From assembly GCF_003458715.1 (NCBI RefSeq), contig NZ_QRVI01000001.1:1-64000 (forward strand): a stretch of 64,000 nt of DNA, written 5' to 3'. This DNA comes from Eubacterium sp. AF22-8LB. GTDB lineage: Bacteria > Bacillota_I > Bacilli_A > Erysipelotrichales > Erysipelotrichaceae. This document shows positions 43,584 to 52,769 of this stretch, piece after piece (position 1 is the first letter of the stretch; each line of letters starts with the position of its first letter). The translations under genes and the position numbers were made by a program. Below the pieces are notes generated by a model. It did no database searches, was not told where the DNA came from, and was given only the letters and a program-made list of their open reading frames with translations.

Positions 43584-44242
43584 AATGTATCTTCCCATTC
43601 AAAATTTGATTTTCCTGCTCCAAGTTCAAAAAAATATTTCCCTATACCTAAATCCACTTGAGAGAGAGTTCCATTTTTAACTTTTAAACTCACTTTATTT
43701 CCCTCACCATTTACTATATATGGCTGTCTATTTAATGCACTTGGTGCTAAAAGTAAAGCCTTGATTCCAGACGTAAACCATTCCGGAGCATCTCCTTTGT
43801 AATGGCTCACTTGATCAGCTGTCTTTGATTTATGTGGAACACCTTGCGTCTTTCCATATCCAATCGCAATCACACCATTCACTCTTACAGCTTTATTATC
43901 TAAATGTTTAAGAGCATTCTTACCATTAAACATGCCGCCACACCACCATGTATTTAGTCCAAGGCTTTGGGCATATAAGATCAAATCTGCACCACAATAG
44001 CCTATTTTTTTATCTAAATCTGAATTATCTTTACCAGCTAGAATGATATAGTTTTGTACGCTGTTATTTGACATCAGCCTAGCCAAACTAGAAAGCCCAT
44101 CTGAGTTATTGGTAATAAGTTTAAATGTTAAATTATACACGCAATTATTTCGTTCAATACGATCATTCAACAAACCAATTAAATCCATATCTAATGGTTT
44201 ATCTAAATATTTCCGTACTGTGTGTCTTTTTTCCATCATCAT
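43580..44242 (-). CDS. nitroreductase-family FMN protein
   Basis: A 220-residue flavoprotein of the TM1586-like nitroreductase group: EKRHTVRKYLDKPLD (FMN phosphate site), YCGADLILYAQSLGLNTWWCGG, and APSALNRQPYIV for the flavin. It probably reduces a quinone, nitro compound or related acceptor with NAD(P)H. AGGAG precedes the first ATG of a MMM start. It lies in a coupled run with the MmcQ-like and U32-like genes. Confidence 0.82.
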   Translation of the reverse strand: MMMEKRHTVRKYLDKPLDMDLIGLLNDRIERNNCVYNLTFKLITNNSDGLSSLARLMSNNSVQNYIILAGKDNSDLDKKIGYCGADLILYAQSLGLNTWWCGGMFNGKNALKHLDNKAVRVNGVIAIGYGKTQGVPHKSKTADQVSHYKGDAPEWFTSGIKALLLAPSALNRQPYIVNGEGNKVSLKVKNGTLSQVDLGIGKYFFELGAGKSNFEWEDTL

Positions 44243-44249
44243 TTTTCTC

Positions 44250-45137
44250 CTAAAACAAATCTAACATTGTATCCAAATACATTTCTTCACGAACATGGAT
44301 CTGATATTGTGGTTTTACCATATAATAAAGAATAAACTCTAATAATAGAGCATTTCCTAAGTCTCTTCCTTCGATTTTAAAGTTTGAAAATCCCACAGGA
44401 ACATAAACTTTTAAAATATCGTCCAAACTAATAAATCCCGGACTTTCCATAACTCTAGAAAAACGATATCCTTCATTAGAATGAGGTGCTTTGCATATAT
44501 AATCTGTACAATCGATGCCTAGGTTTTGTTTAGAAACAGTCTTATAACATTCTTTGCGATCTTTACAGCCATACCAGCAGCATTCATTACATAGAAATTC
44601 TACCTTTTGTTTATATACTTCAGAAAGTGAGTTTAACTTCTCAAATTGCTTATTCAAGCGAAAATCAGGTACTACATACTTAAAATCCGGATTTTCTACT
44701 TCTTTTTTAAAATCATTGAAATCGGTTAATACTTTTGTGGTTGAAGATACAAAATATAGATTCGGATATTTCCTTTTCAAATATTTCATCAACAAATCCG
44801 AATGAATAATGATTCCATTATTCTTATCTAAATCCAACAATCGACACAATTCATTGCATTTTATATCGGATAAGTGTTTTTCTTCAATCAAAGAATTACT
44901 AAATGTAAGACGCGAAGATATATTATATTCTTTCATCAAAGCGAATACATTTTCTGGTTCACTATCTTCGTAGCTAATGCGTCCTCCTGACCATATACAA
45001 TTAGATGGCGAGCCATAAATAGAGCCAATCTTACACCAGTCATAGAAATATTCTCGTTTATTTTTAAATAGGGGCAAAAACTTTTTATAGAATTCATAGA
45101 ATTCAAATAAGCCCGGTAAATGATAATATACATTCAT
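44250..45137 (-). CDS. unassigned TIM-barrel-like protein with a cysteine cluster (U32-peptidase-like pattern)
   Basis: About 295 residues from the ATG at 45137, with AAGG upstream; a longer frame to 45194 overlaps the ATPase gene and is unlikely. Segments YVVPDFRLNKQFEKLNSL, FLCNECCWYGCKDRKECYK and APHSNEGYRFSRVMESPGFI recur in an uncharacterised Clostridia family. The core (SNSLIEEKHLSDIKCNELCRLLD, GIIIHSDLLMKYLKRKYP) resembles a TIM barrel like those of U32 peptidase-type proteins. The cysteine group CNECC-x3-C-x4-C could bind an Fe-S cluster. The function is unknown. Confidence 0.7.
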   Translation of the reverse strand: MNVYYHLPGLFEFYEFYKKFLPLFKNKREYFYDWCKIGSIYGSPSNCIWSGGRISYEDSEPENVFALMKEYNISSRLTFSNSLIEEKHLSDIKCNELCRLLDLDKNNGIIIHSDLLMKYLKRKYPNLYFVSSTTKVLTDFNDFKKEVENPDFKYVVPDFRLNKQFEKLNSLSEVYKQKVEFLCNECCWYGCKDRKECYKTVSKQNLGIDCTDYICKAPHSNEGYRFSRVMESPGFISLDDILKVYVPVGFSNFKIEGRDLGNALLLEFILYYMVKPQYQIHVREEMYLDTMLDLF

Positions 45138-45147
45138 ATTTTTAACC

Positions 45148-46443
45148 TTATTCTTTAGAACGAATATATTCCATTGATGCATATAATGGAACATTTTCCA
45201 TCCATCCTTGTTTCTTATAGCCTAACATTGAAAACCGTACAGGACATAACGCATGATCAGCATCATATACCGTTTTTAAACTTTTTGATTTAACATTCTC
45301 TTCTGCTTTTACTTCTATTGGATAAACCACATCTTTTTGAACAAGAAAATCAAGTTCTAGTGTAGAATTTTCTTTTGAATAATAGTACAAAGTCTCCTTA
45401 TTCGCAATTAGTTCTTGTGCAACAAATTGTTCAGTAAATGCACCTTTATATTCAGAAAAAAAGTTTTCATCTGTTAGAACTTCTTTTGCGGATACGTTTG
45501 CCATAGCTTGCAACAAGCCTAAGTCTAACACAAACAATTTAAATGCATTAAAGTCCTCATAAAATTTCAATGGCTTTTCTATTTTATTCACGCGATTTAC
45601 TTTATGTATTAATCCTGCATGAATCAACCAATCAATCGCATCCTCAAATTCTTTTGCACGACCACCCTTTTTTAATGCGCCATAAACAAATTTTTTATTC
45701 TCTTTTGATAATTGCGAAGGAATTGATCTCCAAACCATTCTTACTTTCGCTAAAAGAGCAGGCGGAATATGTTTAGCAAAGTCTTGTTCGTAATCTTCTA
45801 AAATTGTATTTTGTATACTTCTAACTTCTTTTAAATCATAGTTTAAAAAATAAGAATCTACCACTTCCGGCATTCCACCCACATAGTAGTATTGGCGCAA
45901 TAAATCTGTATATGTAACAGATAATGATGAAATTGCTTCCCATCTATGCGACTCTAATAACTCTAAAAGGTGTACTTTACCAGATGCTTCAATAAATTCT
46001 GAAAAAGTCATCGGATACATTTTTAATCGATCTACCTTTCCTACCGGGAAACCAGTCCCTCCATGAAGACTAACTCCCAAAAGACTACCTGCAACTATGA
46101 TATGATATTGCCTCGCTTCCTCACAAAAATATTTTAATGCGGTTATCGCGAGGGGCACTTCCTGTATTTCATCTAATACTATTAAAGTATCTTCTGGAAC
46201 AATTGTTTCGTTTGTGATTGCACTAAAAGAACGAATCAATCTTTCTATATTAAAATCAAAAAACAATGACTTCATTTCTGCAATACGATCACAATTTATA
46301 TACGCTACATTTTTATACTCATTTATACCAAATTCTTTAATAACCCAAGTTTTTCCAACTTGTCTTGCTCCATCAATAATAAGGGGTTTTCTCAATTTAT
46401 TTCTTTTCCATTGCAATAAGTCTTTATATATGCTTCTTTTCAT
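45148..46443 (-). CDS. AAA ATPase with DUF4143 domain (second copy)
   Basis: 431 residues. The N-terminus is MKRSIYKDLLQWKRNKLRKP, then Walker A IDGARQVGKTW, Walker B TLIVLDEIQEVP, sensor GSLLGVSL, and a C-terminal DUF4143 part with TLELDFLVQ...YPIEVKAEENVKS, which has the spacing of a PD-(D/E)XK nuclease core. It is an intact paralogue of the broken gene at 9703-11015. The start has GGTGAT upstream, and four direct repeats with a 32-bp period precede it. Such genes are multicopy in gut Firmicutes; whether they act in defence, DNA repair or regulation is not known. Confidence 0.85.
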   Translation of the reverse strand: MKRSIYKDLLQWKRNKLRKPLIIDGARQVGKTWVIKEFGINEYKNVAYINCDRIAEMKSLFFDFNIERLIRSFSAITNETIVPEDTLIVLDEIQEVPLAITALKYFCEEARQYHIIVAGSLLGVSLHGGTGFPVGKVDRLKMYPMTFSEFIEASGKVHLLELLESHRWEAISSLSVTYTDLLRQYYYVGGMPEVVDSYFLNYDLKEVRSIQNTILEDYEQDFAKHIPPALLAKVRMVWRSIPSQLSKENKKFVYGALKKGGRAKEFEDAIDWLIHAGLIHKVNRVNKIEKPLKFYEDFNAFKLFVLDLGLLQAMANVSAKEVLTDENFFSEYKGAFTEQFVAQELIANKETLYYYSKENSTLELDFLVQKDVVYPIEVKAEENVKSKSLKTVYDADHALCPVRFSMLGYKKQGWMENVPLYASMEYIRSKE

Positions 46444-46461
46444 CTATATCACCATCCTTAT

Positions 46462-46579
46462 TTTACATTTTTATGAGGGAATATTCAATTTTGATTACAT
46501 TTTTATGAGGGAATAATTTAAATTAATTACACTTTTATGAGCGAATAATTTAAAATAATCACACTTTTATGAGCGAATA
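46462..46579. repeat. four direct repeats with an exact 32-bp period upstream of the ATPase
   Basis: TTATGAG recurs at 46471, 46503, 46535 and 46567, 32 bp apart each time. On the minus strand each unit begins TTCSCTCATAAAARTGTRAT (S is C or G; R is A or G), followed by about 12 variable AT-rich bases. The array lies between the prfB terminator and the ATPase start, so it occupies the ATPase promoter region. A three-turn helical period suggests cooperative protein binding on one face. Confidence 0.8.
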
Positions 46580-46581
46580 CA

Positions 46582-46611
46582 GAAAAAAATCCAACCTTTC
46601 GATTGGATTTA
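46582..46611 (-). terminator. intrinsic terminator of prfB
   Basis: AATCCAATC and GGTTGGATT around a short loop are followed by seven T on the minus strand. It separates secA-prfB from the iteron array. Confidence 0.85.
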
Positions 46612-47710
46612 TTGAATCTGTGATTTTAAATACGCAAAGATGAATTCATCAAGATCACCATCTAATACCGATTGAACTTGACTTGTTTCAAATCCTGTAC
46701 GCACATCTTTAACTAAGCTATATGGATGCATGACATAACTTCGAATCTGGCTACCCCATTCATTAGCGGACTGCACCCCTTTGATTTGGGCAATCTTCTT
46801 TTCCTGCTCTTCAATTTCTAATTGATATAAACGAGATTTCAAGACACGCAAACATTCTTCTCTATTTTCATGTTGACTGCGTCCATTCTGGCATGTAGCT
46901 ACAATACCCGTAGGTTTATGTACCATACGAACTGCACTATCCGTTTTATTGATATGCTGTCCTCCAGCGCCTGAAGCACGTTTTGTTTCAACAATTAAAT
47001 CTTCTGGTTTAATATCAATTTCAATTTCATCATTAAATTGAGGCATAACATCTAAGCTCGCAAAAGAAGTATGTCTTCTGGCTCCTGAATCAAATGGTGA
47101 AATACGTACTAAACGATGTACACCTTTTTCAGATTTCAAATATCCATATGCCTTATCTCCTTCGACAAGGAAAGTCACACTTTTAATACCAACTTCATCC
47201 CCTGGTAAATAGTCTAAAACTGTTACTTTAAAGCCATGCTTTTCTGCATATCTTGTATACATACGATAAAGCATACTTGCCCAGTCACAAGACTCGGTTC
47301 CACCGGCTCCTGGGTGAATTTCAAGAATCGCGTTATTTTGGTCATATTCATGACTTAATAAAACTTGAATCTCAAAATCTTCAAACTTTTTATCCATATC
47401 CGCATATTCTTCTTCAGCAATCATCATTAATTCTTCATCAAATTCCACCTTTAATTCATCTGCTGTTTCATTTAATGAAGTTAATTGTAAATCTAATTCT
47501 TCATATCGATCCACAATGTCCTTTAATGCGTTTTTGGCACGAATCACTTGTTGTGCTTTTTTCTGATCCTGCCAGAAATCCGGTTCTAAAGTTTGTTTAT
47601 CATACTCTTCAATCTGCTTATTTTTACTAGATAAGTCAAAGTGACTCACCTAAAGAATGCAATTTCTCTAGGTGAGTACTCACTCCTTGTTTCAATTCAT
47701 ATAGTTCCAT
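46609..47710 (-). CDS. prfB: peptide chain release factor 2, read by programmed +1 frameshift
   Basis: Release factor for UGA and UAA stops. The 366-residue protein begins at the ATG at 47710, whose A overlaps the secA stop (TAATG), with AAGGAG inside secA. The first 24 codons end in CTT followed by an in-frame TGA at 47638-47636; a +1 shift gives GAC and continues as DLSSKNKQIEEYD. Recognition loop SPF is in VRISPFDSG, and the catalytic GGQ is in RASGAGGQHINKTDS. A GTG at 47649 in the second frame has no role of its own. Autoregulation follows: low RF2 favours the shift. Confidence 0.97.
47635..47652 (-). promoter_or_regulatory. prfB programmed frameshift site
   Basis: On the minus strand AGGTGAG, three bases (TCA), then CTTTGAC: an internal Shine-Dalgarno-like stimulator at the canonical distance from the shifty CTT and the TGA stop. 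This matches the classic RF2 autoregulatory site AGGGGG-TAT-CTTTGAC. Confidence 0.96.
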
Positions 47711-50106
47711 TACGCAGCATGCTCCTTATGAATACGTACCTTCAATAAGAAGAATGTAATTTCACGATCAATTCTTTGATTCATTTCTTCAAACATATCA
47801 AAACCTTCTTGAACATATTGTTGTAGAGGGTTGTTTTGAGCATAAGAACGCAAGTAAATACCGCTACGCAATTTATCCATCATATCAATGTGATTAATCC
47901 AGTTACGATCAATATTACGTAATACAACTGTTTTTTCAAATGGAAGGAATTGACGTTTAACATCTTTGATTTCTGCTTCATATTCATTCCAAATCTTATT
48001 TACACAATATTCTTTTGCTTCTTCATAAGATTTTCCTTCAAGCTCACTAGCTCGGATTGCCTTATCTTCAGCCATACCCATCATTTCAATTGATTTTACA
48101 ACACCTGCAACATCGATTGTTTGTTTCTTTTGATCCGATAAATTCGCTTGTAAAGTTTGTTCAATTGTTTTTTCAAATACAACATGAACCATATCATGTA
48201 CTTCATCTGCTTCTAGAATACGATTACGTTGTGCATAAATAATTTCACGTTGACGACGCAATACATCATCATAGTCTAACAATTGTTTACGCATATCAAA
48301 GTTATATCCTTCAACACGCTTTTGTGCCATTGTGATTGATTTCGTAACAGCCTTAGATTCGATTTGTTCATCACCCATTTTTTCAAATAGTTTTTGAAGC
48401 TTGTCACCACCAAAACGAACCATCAATGAATCTTCTAAAGATACATAGAAACGCGAGAATCCAGGATCCCCTTGACGACCAGAACGTCCACGCAACTGGT
48501 TATCAATACGGCGAGATTCGTGTCTTTCACTACCAAGCACAGCTAAACCACCTAATTTACGTGATTCTTCTGTTAATTTAATATCGGTACCACGACCAGC
48601 CATATTTGTCGCAATTGTGACTGATTTTGGACGACCTGCCTTTGCGATAATTTCGGCTTCGCGAGCATGGTTTTTCGCATTCAATACTTCATGAGGAATA
48701 TGTTCCTTATTTAATAATTGAGAAATAACCTCACTTGTTTCAACCGCAATTGTACCAACCAATACTGGCTGTCCTGTTTCATATAAACGTTTTACTTCAC
48801 GTACCAATGCAGCATATTTATCTTTTTTATGTGCATAAATTTCATCTGGTAAATCTTTACGAGCTACCGGACGGTTTGTAGGAATAACTACAACCTTCAT
48901 GTTGTAAGTAGATAAGAATTCTTCTTCTTCAGTTTTCGCAGTACCAGTCATACCCGCTAACTTTTCATATAGACGGAAGAAGTTCTGGTATGTGATTGTT
49001 GCCAATGTAGAAGTTTCTTCTTTAATAGGAACGCCCTCTTTTGCTTCAATAGCCTGGTGTAAGCCATCTGAATATGCACGCCCCGGCATCATACGACCTG
49101 TAAATTGATCGACAATGACAATTTCCTTTTCATCACTAACAACATATTCAACTTCTCTCATCATAATATAGTTGGCTTTTAAAGCTTGGTTAATGTGGTG
49201 AACAAGTTGAGTATGTTCAATATCATATAAATTCTTGATTTTAAAGAATTTTTCTGCTTTATGAACACCATCTTCACTTAACATGATTTGACGTGTTTTT
49301 TCATCAATATCATAATCTCCAGAAATTAAAGTTTTTTCATGAGTAAACTTATCTGTTTCATATTCTGGAGCCACTAAAGTCTTCACAAAACGATCTGATT
49401 GAATATATAAATTTGCGGTTTGTTTTTTACCACCTGAAATAATCAATGGTGTACGACTCTCATCAATTAATACAGAGTCAACTTCATCAATTACTGCCAT
49501 GTGAAGTCCACGCATTACACGATCTTCAACTTCTGTAACCATGTTATCACGCAAGTAATCAAATCCTAGCTCAGAGTTTGTAGTATATGTAATATCACAT
49601 GCGTACGCATCACGTTTTTCTCTTGGTTTTAAATCACGTGTGTTTACACCTACTGTTAACCCTAAGAAACGATAGATTTCACCCATCCAAGCCGCATCAC
49701 GACCAGCCAAATATTCGTTGACGGTAATGACATGAACGCCTTGTCCAGCAAGTGCATTTAAATATACACACATTGTGGCAGTCAAAGTCTTACCTTCACC
49801 TGTTTTCATTTCTGAGATATCACCTTTATGCATGGCAATAGATCCCATAATCTGAACTTTATAAGGTTTTTCGTTAATAACACGATATGCAGCTTCTCTT
49901 GCAGTCGCAAATGCCTCAGGAAGTAAATCGTCTACAGTTTCTCCATCCGCAATTCTTTTTCTATATTCATCTGTTTTTGCACGCAATTCATCATCTGAAA
50001 GTGCCTGCATTTCTGGTTCATATTTTAATACTTTATCTGCAATTTTTTCTAACGCAGATAATTCACGTTGTTCTTCTGAAAATAATTTTCCAAAAATTCC
50101 TGCCAT
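47710..50106 (-). CDS. secA: preprotein translocase motor SecA
   Basis: A 798-residue ATPase that drives proteins through SecYEG. Walker A is MKTGEGKTLTA, the DEAD-like Walker B is AVIDEVDSVLIDE, and GRAYSDGLHQAIEAKEGV and TNMAGRGTDIKL are conserved motifs of the two helicase folds. The sequence ends shortly after the helical scaffold (EITFFLLKVRIHKEHAA) and lacks the C-terminal zinc-binding tail that contacts SecB in proteobacteria, as in various Firmicutes. AAGGAG precedes the ATG. It is followed by the overlapping prfB, a conserved pair in Gram-positives. Confidence 0.97.
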   Translation of the reverse strand: MAGIFGKLFSEEQRELSALEKIADKVLKYEPEMQALSDDELRAKTDEYRKRIADGETVDDLLPEAFATAREAAYRVINEKPYKVQIMGSIAMHKGDISEMKTGEGKTLTATMCVYLNALAGQGVHVITVNEYLAGRDAAWMGEIYRFLGLTVGVNTRDLKPREKRDAYACDITYTTNSELGFDYLRDNMVTEVEDRVMRGLHMAVIDEVDSVLIDESRTPLIISGGKKQTANLYIQSDRFVKTLVAPEYETDKFTHEKTLISGDYDIDEKTRQIMLSEDGVHKAEKFFKIKNLYDIEHTQLVHHINQALKANYIMMREVEYVVSDEKEIVIVDQFTGRMMPGRAYSDGLHQAIEAKEGVPIKEETSTLATITYQNFFRLYEKLAGMTGTAKTEEEEFLSTYNMKVVVIPTNRPVARKDLPDEIYAHKKDKYAALVREVKRLYETGQPVLVGTIAVETSEVISQLLNKEHIPHEVLNAKNHAREAEIIAKAGRPKSVTIATNMAGRGTDIKLTEESRKLGGLAVLGSERHESRRIDNQLRGRSGRQGDPGFSRFYVSLEDSLMVRFGGDKLQKLFEKMGDEQIESKAVTKSITMAQKRVEGYNFDMRKQLLDYDDVLRRQREIIYAQRNRILEADEVHDMVHVVFEKTIEQTLQANLSDQKKQTIDVAGVVKSIEMMGMAEDKAIRASELEGKSYEEAKEYCVNKIWNEYEAEIKDVKRQFLPFEKTVVLRNIDRNWINHIDMMDKLRSGIYLRSYAQNNPLQQYVQEGFDMFEEMNQRIDREITFFLLKVRIHKEHAA

Positions 50107-50181
50107 AATATAAGTTCTCCTTTTTAAAGACTATACTATATTTTACCATAGAAACGACGCGATAAATAGGGCCTTACCGAC

Positions 50182-50207
50182 AAAAAAAGAGAATTTTACA
50201 TTCTCTT
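50182..50207 (-). terminator. intrinsic terminator of luxS
   Basis: AAGAGAAT pairs with ATTCTCTT around a short loop, with seven T on the minus strand. Confidence 0.88.
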
Positions 50208-50682
50208 ACACTATTTTTCTTTCGAACGGATCTGAACTCATACCCTTTTCTAAAATTTCTTTTGCCCATTCCTTAGCACCAAACAAAGAATGATCCTTAT
50301 AATTTCCACATTCCTTTTCTTCTGTACCAGGAACATCTTCCCATTCTGTTGTTGTGATAAGTTCTAAAGCTTCTTTTACGGCAATCGCAACATCTTCACT
50401 TGAGTGTTTTCCCCATGCTAAAAGATGAAATCCTGTACGACATCCAAATGGTGAACAATCCAAATACCCTGAAATCCTTGGACGCAAATACAATGCGAAT
50501 AAATGCTCTAATGTATGCATAACTCCGGTTGGAATTTCTTGTCGATTTGGTTGACACAAACGAACGTCAAAATTCGATACGATATCTCCATTCGGTCCTT
50601 TTTCCTCACTAATCAAACGAACATAAGGTGCTTTTACTTTTGTGTGATCTAAAGTAAAGCTTTCAATTTCTACTTTTTCCAT
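50206..50682 (-). CDS. luxS: S-ribosylhomocysteine lyase (autoinducer-2 synthase)
   Basis: A 158-residue metalloenzyme that splits S-ribosylhomocysteine into homocysteine and the AI-2 precursor DPD. The metal site is HTLEH together with the Cys in KECGNYKDHSL, and the catalytic Cys is in SPFGCRTGF. The full set of catalytic residues is present. GGAG lies in the end of mutY, whose frame overlaps by 13 nt. Apart from AI-2 signalling it serves the activated methyl cycle; no pfs gene is adjacent. Confidence 0.97.
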   Translation of the reverse strand: MEKVEIESFTLDHTKVKAPYVRLISEEKGPNGDIVSNFDVRLCQPNRQEIPTGVMHTLEHLFALYLRPRISGYLDCSPFGCRTGFHLLAWGKHSSEDVAIAVKEALELITTTEWEDVPGTEEKECGNYKDHSLFGAKEWAKEILEKGMSSDPFERKIV

Positions 50683-51656
50683 AAATACTCCTTTACTTGT
50701 TTCAAAAACGGCATAAACGCACTTGGTAAAGCGATATGCTCTTCAATTTCCTTGACTGATTTATAATTTGAATCTTCCCTATCTACTATACACAACGTAG
50801 CAACCATATGCCACTCTACATGTGAAAAAATATGTATATAAGGCTCTAATTCAATACTTTCTATAATCTTCTCCGGTTTAATTTCATCAAAACCATAAAG
50901 TCCAGCTAACAAGCCTGTATCCGCTCTTTTAACTACATGGATCTTATCTTTATACACCAATATATATAAGTGCTTATATTCTATTCTTCGAGCTTTTTTC
51001 TTAACCTTGTAAGGCAGACTTCCAGGATCTTTGGCATCACAATACTTTTGAATCGGACACAGTTCACACCTAGGATTTTTAGGAATACAGACAAGTGCCC
51101 CTAATTCCATCAAAGCTTGATTATAATAAGAAATATCTTCTTTTGAAGGAAGACTTTCATCCACTAATTTCTCTATTTTCTTCTTTACACTTGTTTTAGT
51201 AACATCTTCATGAATATCATAAATTCTAGAAAAAACGCGAATCACATTTCCATCAACCGCACTCACTCTTTGTCCATACGCAATAGATGCGATAGCTCCC
51301 GCAGTGTAAGGTCCTATCCCTGGTAATTTTAATAATTCTTCTTTTGTATAAGGCAGTTTCCCACTATATTTTTCCACACATTCAACGGCACATTTCTTGA
51401 TGTTCTTACATCGCGAATAATATCCAAGTCCTTGCCATAGCTTAGTTAGCTTTTCATCATCACAATTTGCAACACTATGAATATTGGGTAATTCCTTTAT
51501 CCAACGTTTGTAATAGGGAAGCATAGCCTCAATACGCGTTTGTTGCGCCATAATCTCACTAATCCATATTTCATAAGGATCTTTTTTTAAACGAAATTCT
51601 AAAGGACGATGATTTTGGGCATACCAATTGATTAAATCTTTTTGAAATTCTTTCAT
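50670..51656 (-). CDS. mutY: A/G-specific adenine glycosylase
   Basis: A 328-residue repair enzyme that removes adenine opposite 8-oxoguanine. The helix-hairpin-helix is LPGIGPYTAGAIASIAYGQRVSAVDGNV, including the catalytic Asp (VDGN), and the [4Fe-4S] site is CIPKNPRCELCPIQKYC (C-x6-C-x2-C-x5-C). A C-terminal Nudix-like domain (YILVYKDKIHVVKR...GLLAGLYGFDE) recognises 8-oxoG. The start I choose is the ATG at 51656, directly after the manA terminator T-run, with no ribosome-binding site. It overlaps luxS. Confidence 0.93.
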   Translation of the reverse strand: MKEFQKDLINWYAQNHRPLEFRLKKDPYEIWISEIMAQQTRIEAMLPYYKRWIKELPNIHSVANCDDEKLTKLWQGLGYYSRCKNIKKCAVECVEKYSGKLPYTKEELLKLPGIGPYTAGAIASIAYGQRVSAVDGNVIRVFSRIYDIHEDVTKTSVKKKIEKLVDESLPSKEDISYYNQALMELGALVCIPKNPRCELCPIQKYCDAKDPGSLPYKVKKKARRIEYKHLYILVYKDKIHVVKRADTGLLAGLYGFDEIKPEKIIESIELEPYIHIFSHVEWHMVATLCIVDREDSNYKSVKEIEEHIALPSAFMPFLKQVKEYLWKK

Positions 51657-51660
51657 AATC

Positions 51661-51690
51661 AAAAAATAAGCAGGGAATTAAACCCTGCTA
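51661..51690 (-). terminator. intrinsic terminator between manA and mutY
   Basis: GCAGGG and CCCTGC (51683-51688 and 51670-51675 on the plus strand) are followed by TTATTTTTT, ending 5 nt before the mutY ATG. Its position makes mutY depend on read-through or on this structure for expression. Confidence 0.85.
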
Positions 51691-52640
51691 TAAATCCATT
51701 GGCAGTTTCCTGTAATCTTTACATCACCGCTATTCGCATCAACAAATACTGATTCGCCCTTATTTACTTCTAATGTTGTGCCTTCATTTTCAATTGTAGC
51801 ACTACCTTCAATCAATAAAATTGATCCAAAGCTCTCATTATCCACATGAAGTGTTGTTGTACCATTCAATGTAGATTCATAAGTTGTAAAGTATTCACAA
51901 GATGCCAAGCGTACTGTATCACAATCTCCAACTTTTTCTTCAGGACCACAAGGCTTGAAATCCGATTCGATTGGAGTCAAGTTTGAAACATCAATTGCCT
52001 TTTGAATATGTAATTCACGAGGTTTTCCATCTTTTCCAACACGGCCAAAATCATACACACGATACGTTGTATTTGAGTTTTGTTGGATTTCACAAATCTG
52101 AATACCCGCACCAATCGCATGGATTGTACCAGACTTGATAAAGAAAACATCTCCTTTGTGAACAGGAACAGCCTTCAATACCTCTAATAATGTATTATCT
52201 TGAATACGACGTTCAAATTCTTCTTTTGAAATTTCTTTATTTACACCAAAATACAAGAATGAATCTGGCTCACAGTCTAAAATATACCACATTTCAGTTT
52301 TGCCATATTCATGCTCAACACGCAAAGCATATTCATTATCAGGGTGCACCTGAATAGATAATGGTTGTTTCGCATCAATAAATTTAATTAGTATTGGGAA
52401 GAATTCAAAAGTATTTCCTTTTGTTCCTAAAACACTCTTACCTTTTTTCTCAAGATATTCAGGAAAAGATAAGCCTTCATACTCACCACTCGCAACAATA
52501 CTTGGTCCATCTGGATGTACAGACAATTCCCAACTTTCTGCAACTGGATCCATATCTGTCTTTTTACCATATTTTTCTTTTAATTTCGTTCCACCCCAAA
52601 GATAATCTTTAAAAGCAGGATTTAATTTAATAATTGACAT
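51678..52640 (-). CDS. manA: class I mannose-6-phosphate isomerase
   Basis: A 320-residue cupin zinc enzyme interconverting mannose-6-phosphate and fructose-6-phosphate. Zinc ligands are in SIQVHPDNEYA and KTEMWYILD, with a further His in SGTIHAIG. LKPAF-type start (IKLNPAFKDYLWGGTKLKEKYGK) and QNSNTTYRVYDFGR are conserved in the Firmicute group. GAGG precedes the start. Its terminator overlaps the last codons. It probably serves mannose or mannan use; no PTS gene is adjacent. Confidence 0.95.
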   Translation of the reverse strand: MSIIKLNPAFKDYLWGGTKLKEKYGKKTDMDPVAESWELSVHPDGPSIVASGEYEGLSFPEYLEKKGKSVLGTKGNTFEFFPILIKFIDAKQPLSIQVHPDNEYALRVEHEYGKTEMWYILDCEPDSFLYFGVNKEISKEEFERRIQDNTLLEVLKAVPVHKGDVFFIKSGTIHAIGAGIQICEIQQNSNTTYRVYDFGRVGKDGKPRELHIQKAIDVSNLTPIESDFKPCGPEEKVGDCDTVRLASCEYFTTYESTLNGTTTLHVDNESFGSILLIEGSATIENEGTTLEVNKGESVFVDANSGDVKITGNCQWIYSRV

Positions 52641-52769
52641 ACTTATGTACCTCTTTTCTAGATTTATTATAGCTAGCCACCCAACACTTGTCTACATTTG
52701 TGCAAGCAACAATTTTTGACTAATTACATGTCTATCCCAAATATTAAAAATAATCAGCTCTCATATCAT

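Noticed and set aside
46462..46579. the 32-bp-spaced repeats as a CRISPR array
   Set aside because: Repeat cores are degenerate (20 bp conserved, 12 bp variable), AT-rich, only four units, without cas genes, and placed in a promoter.
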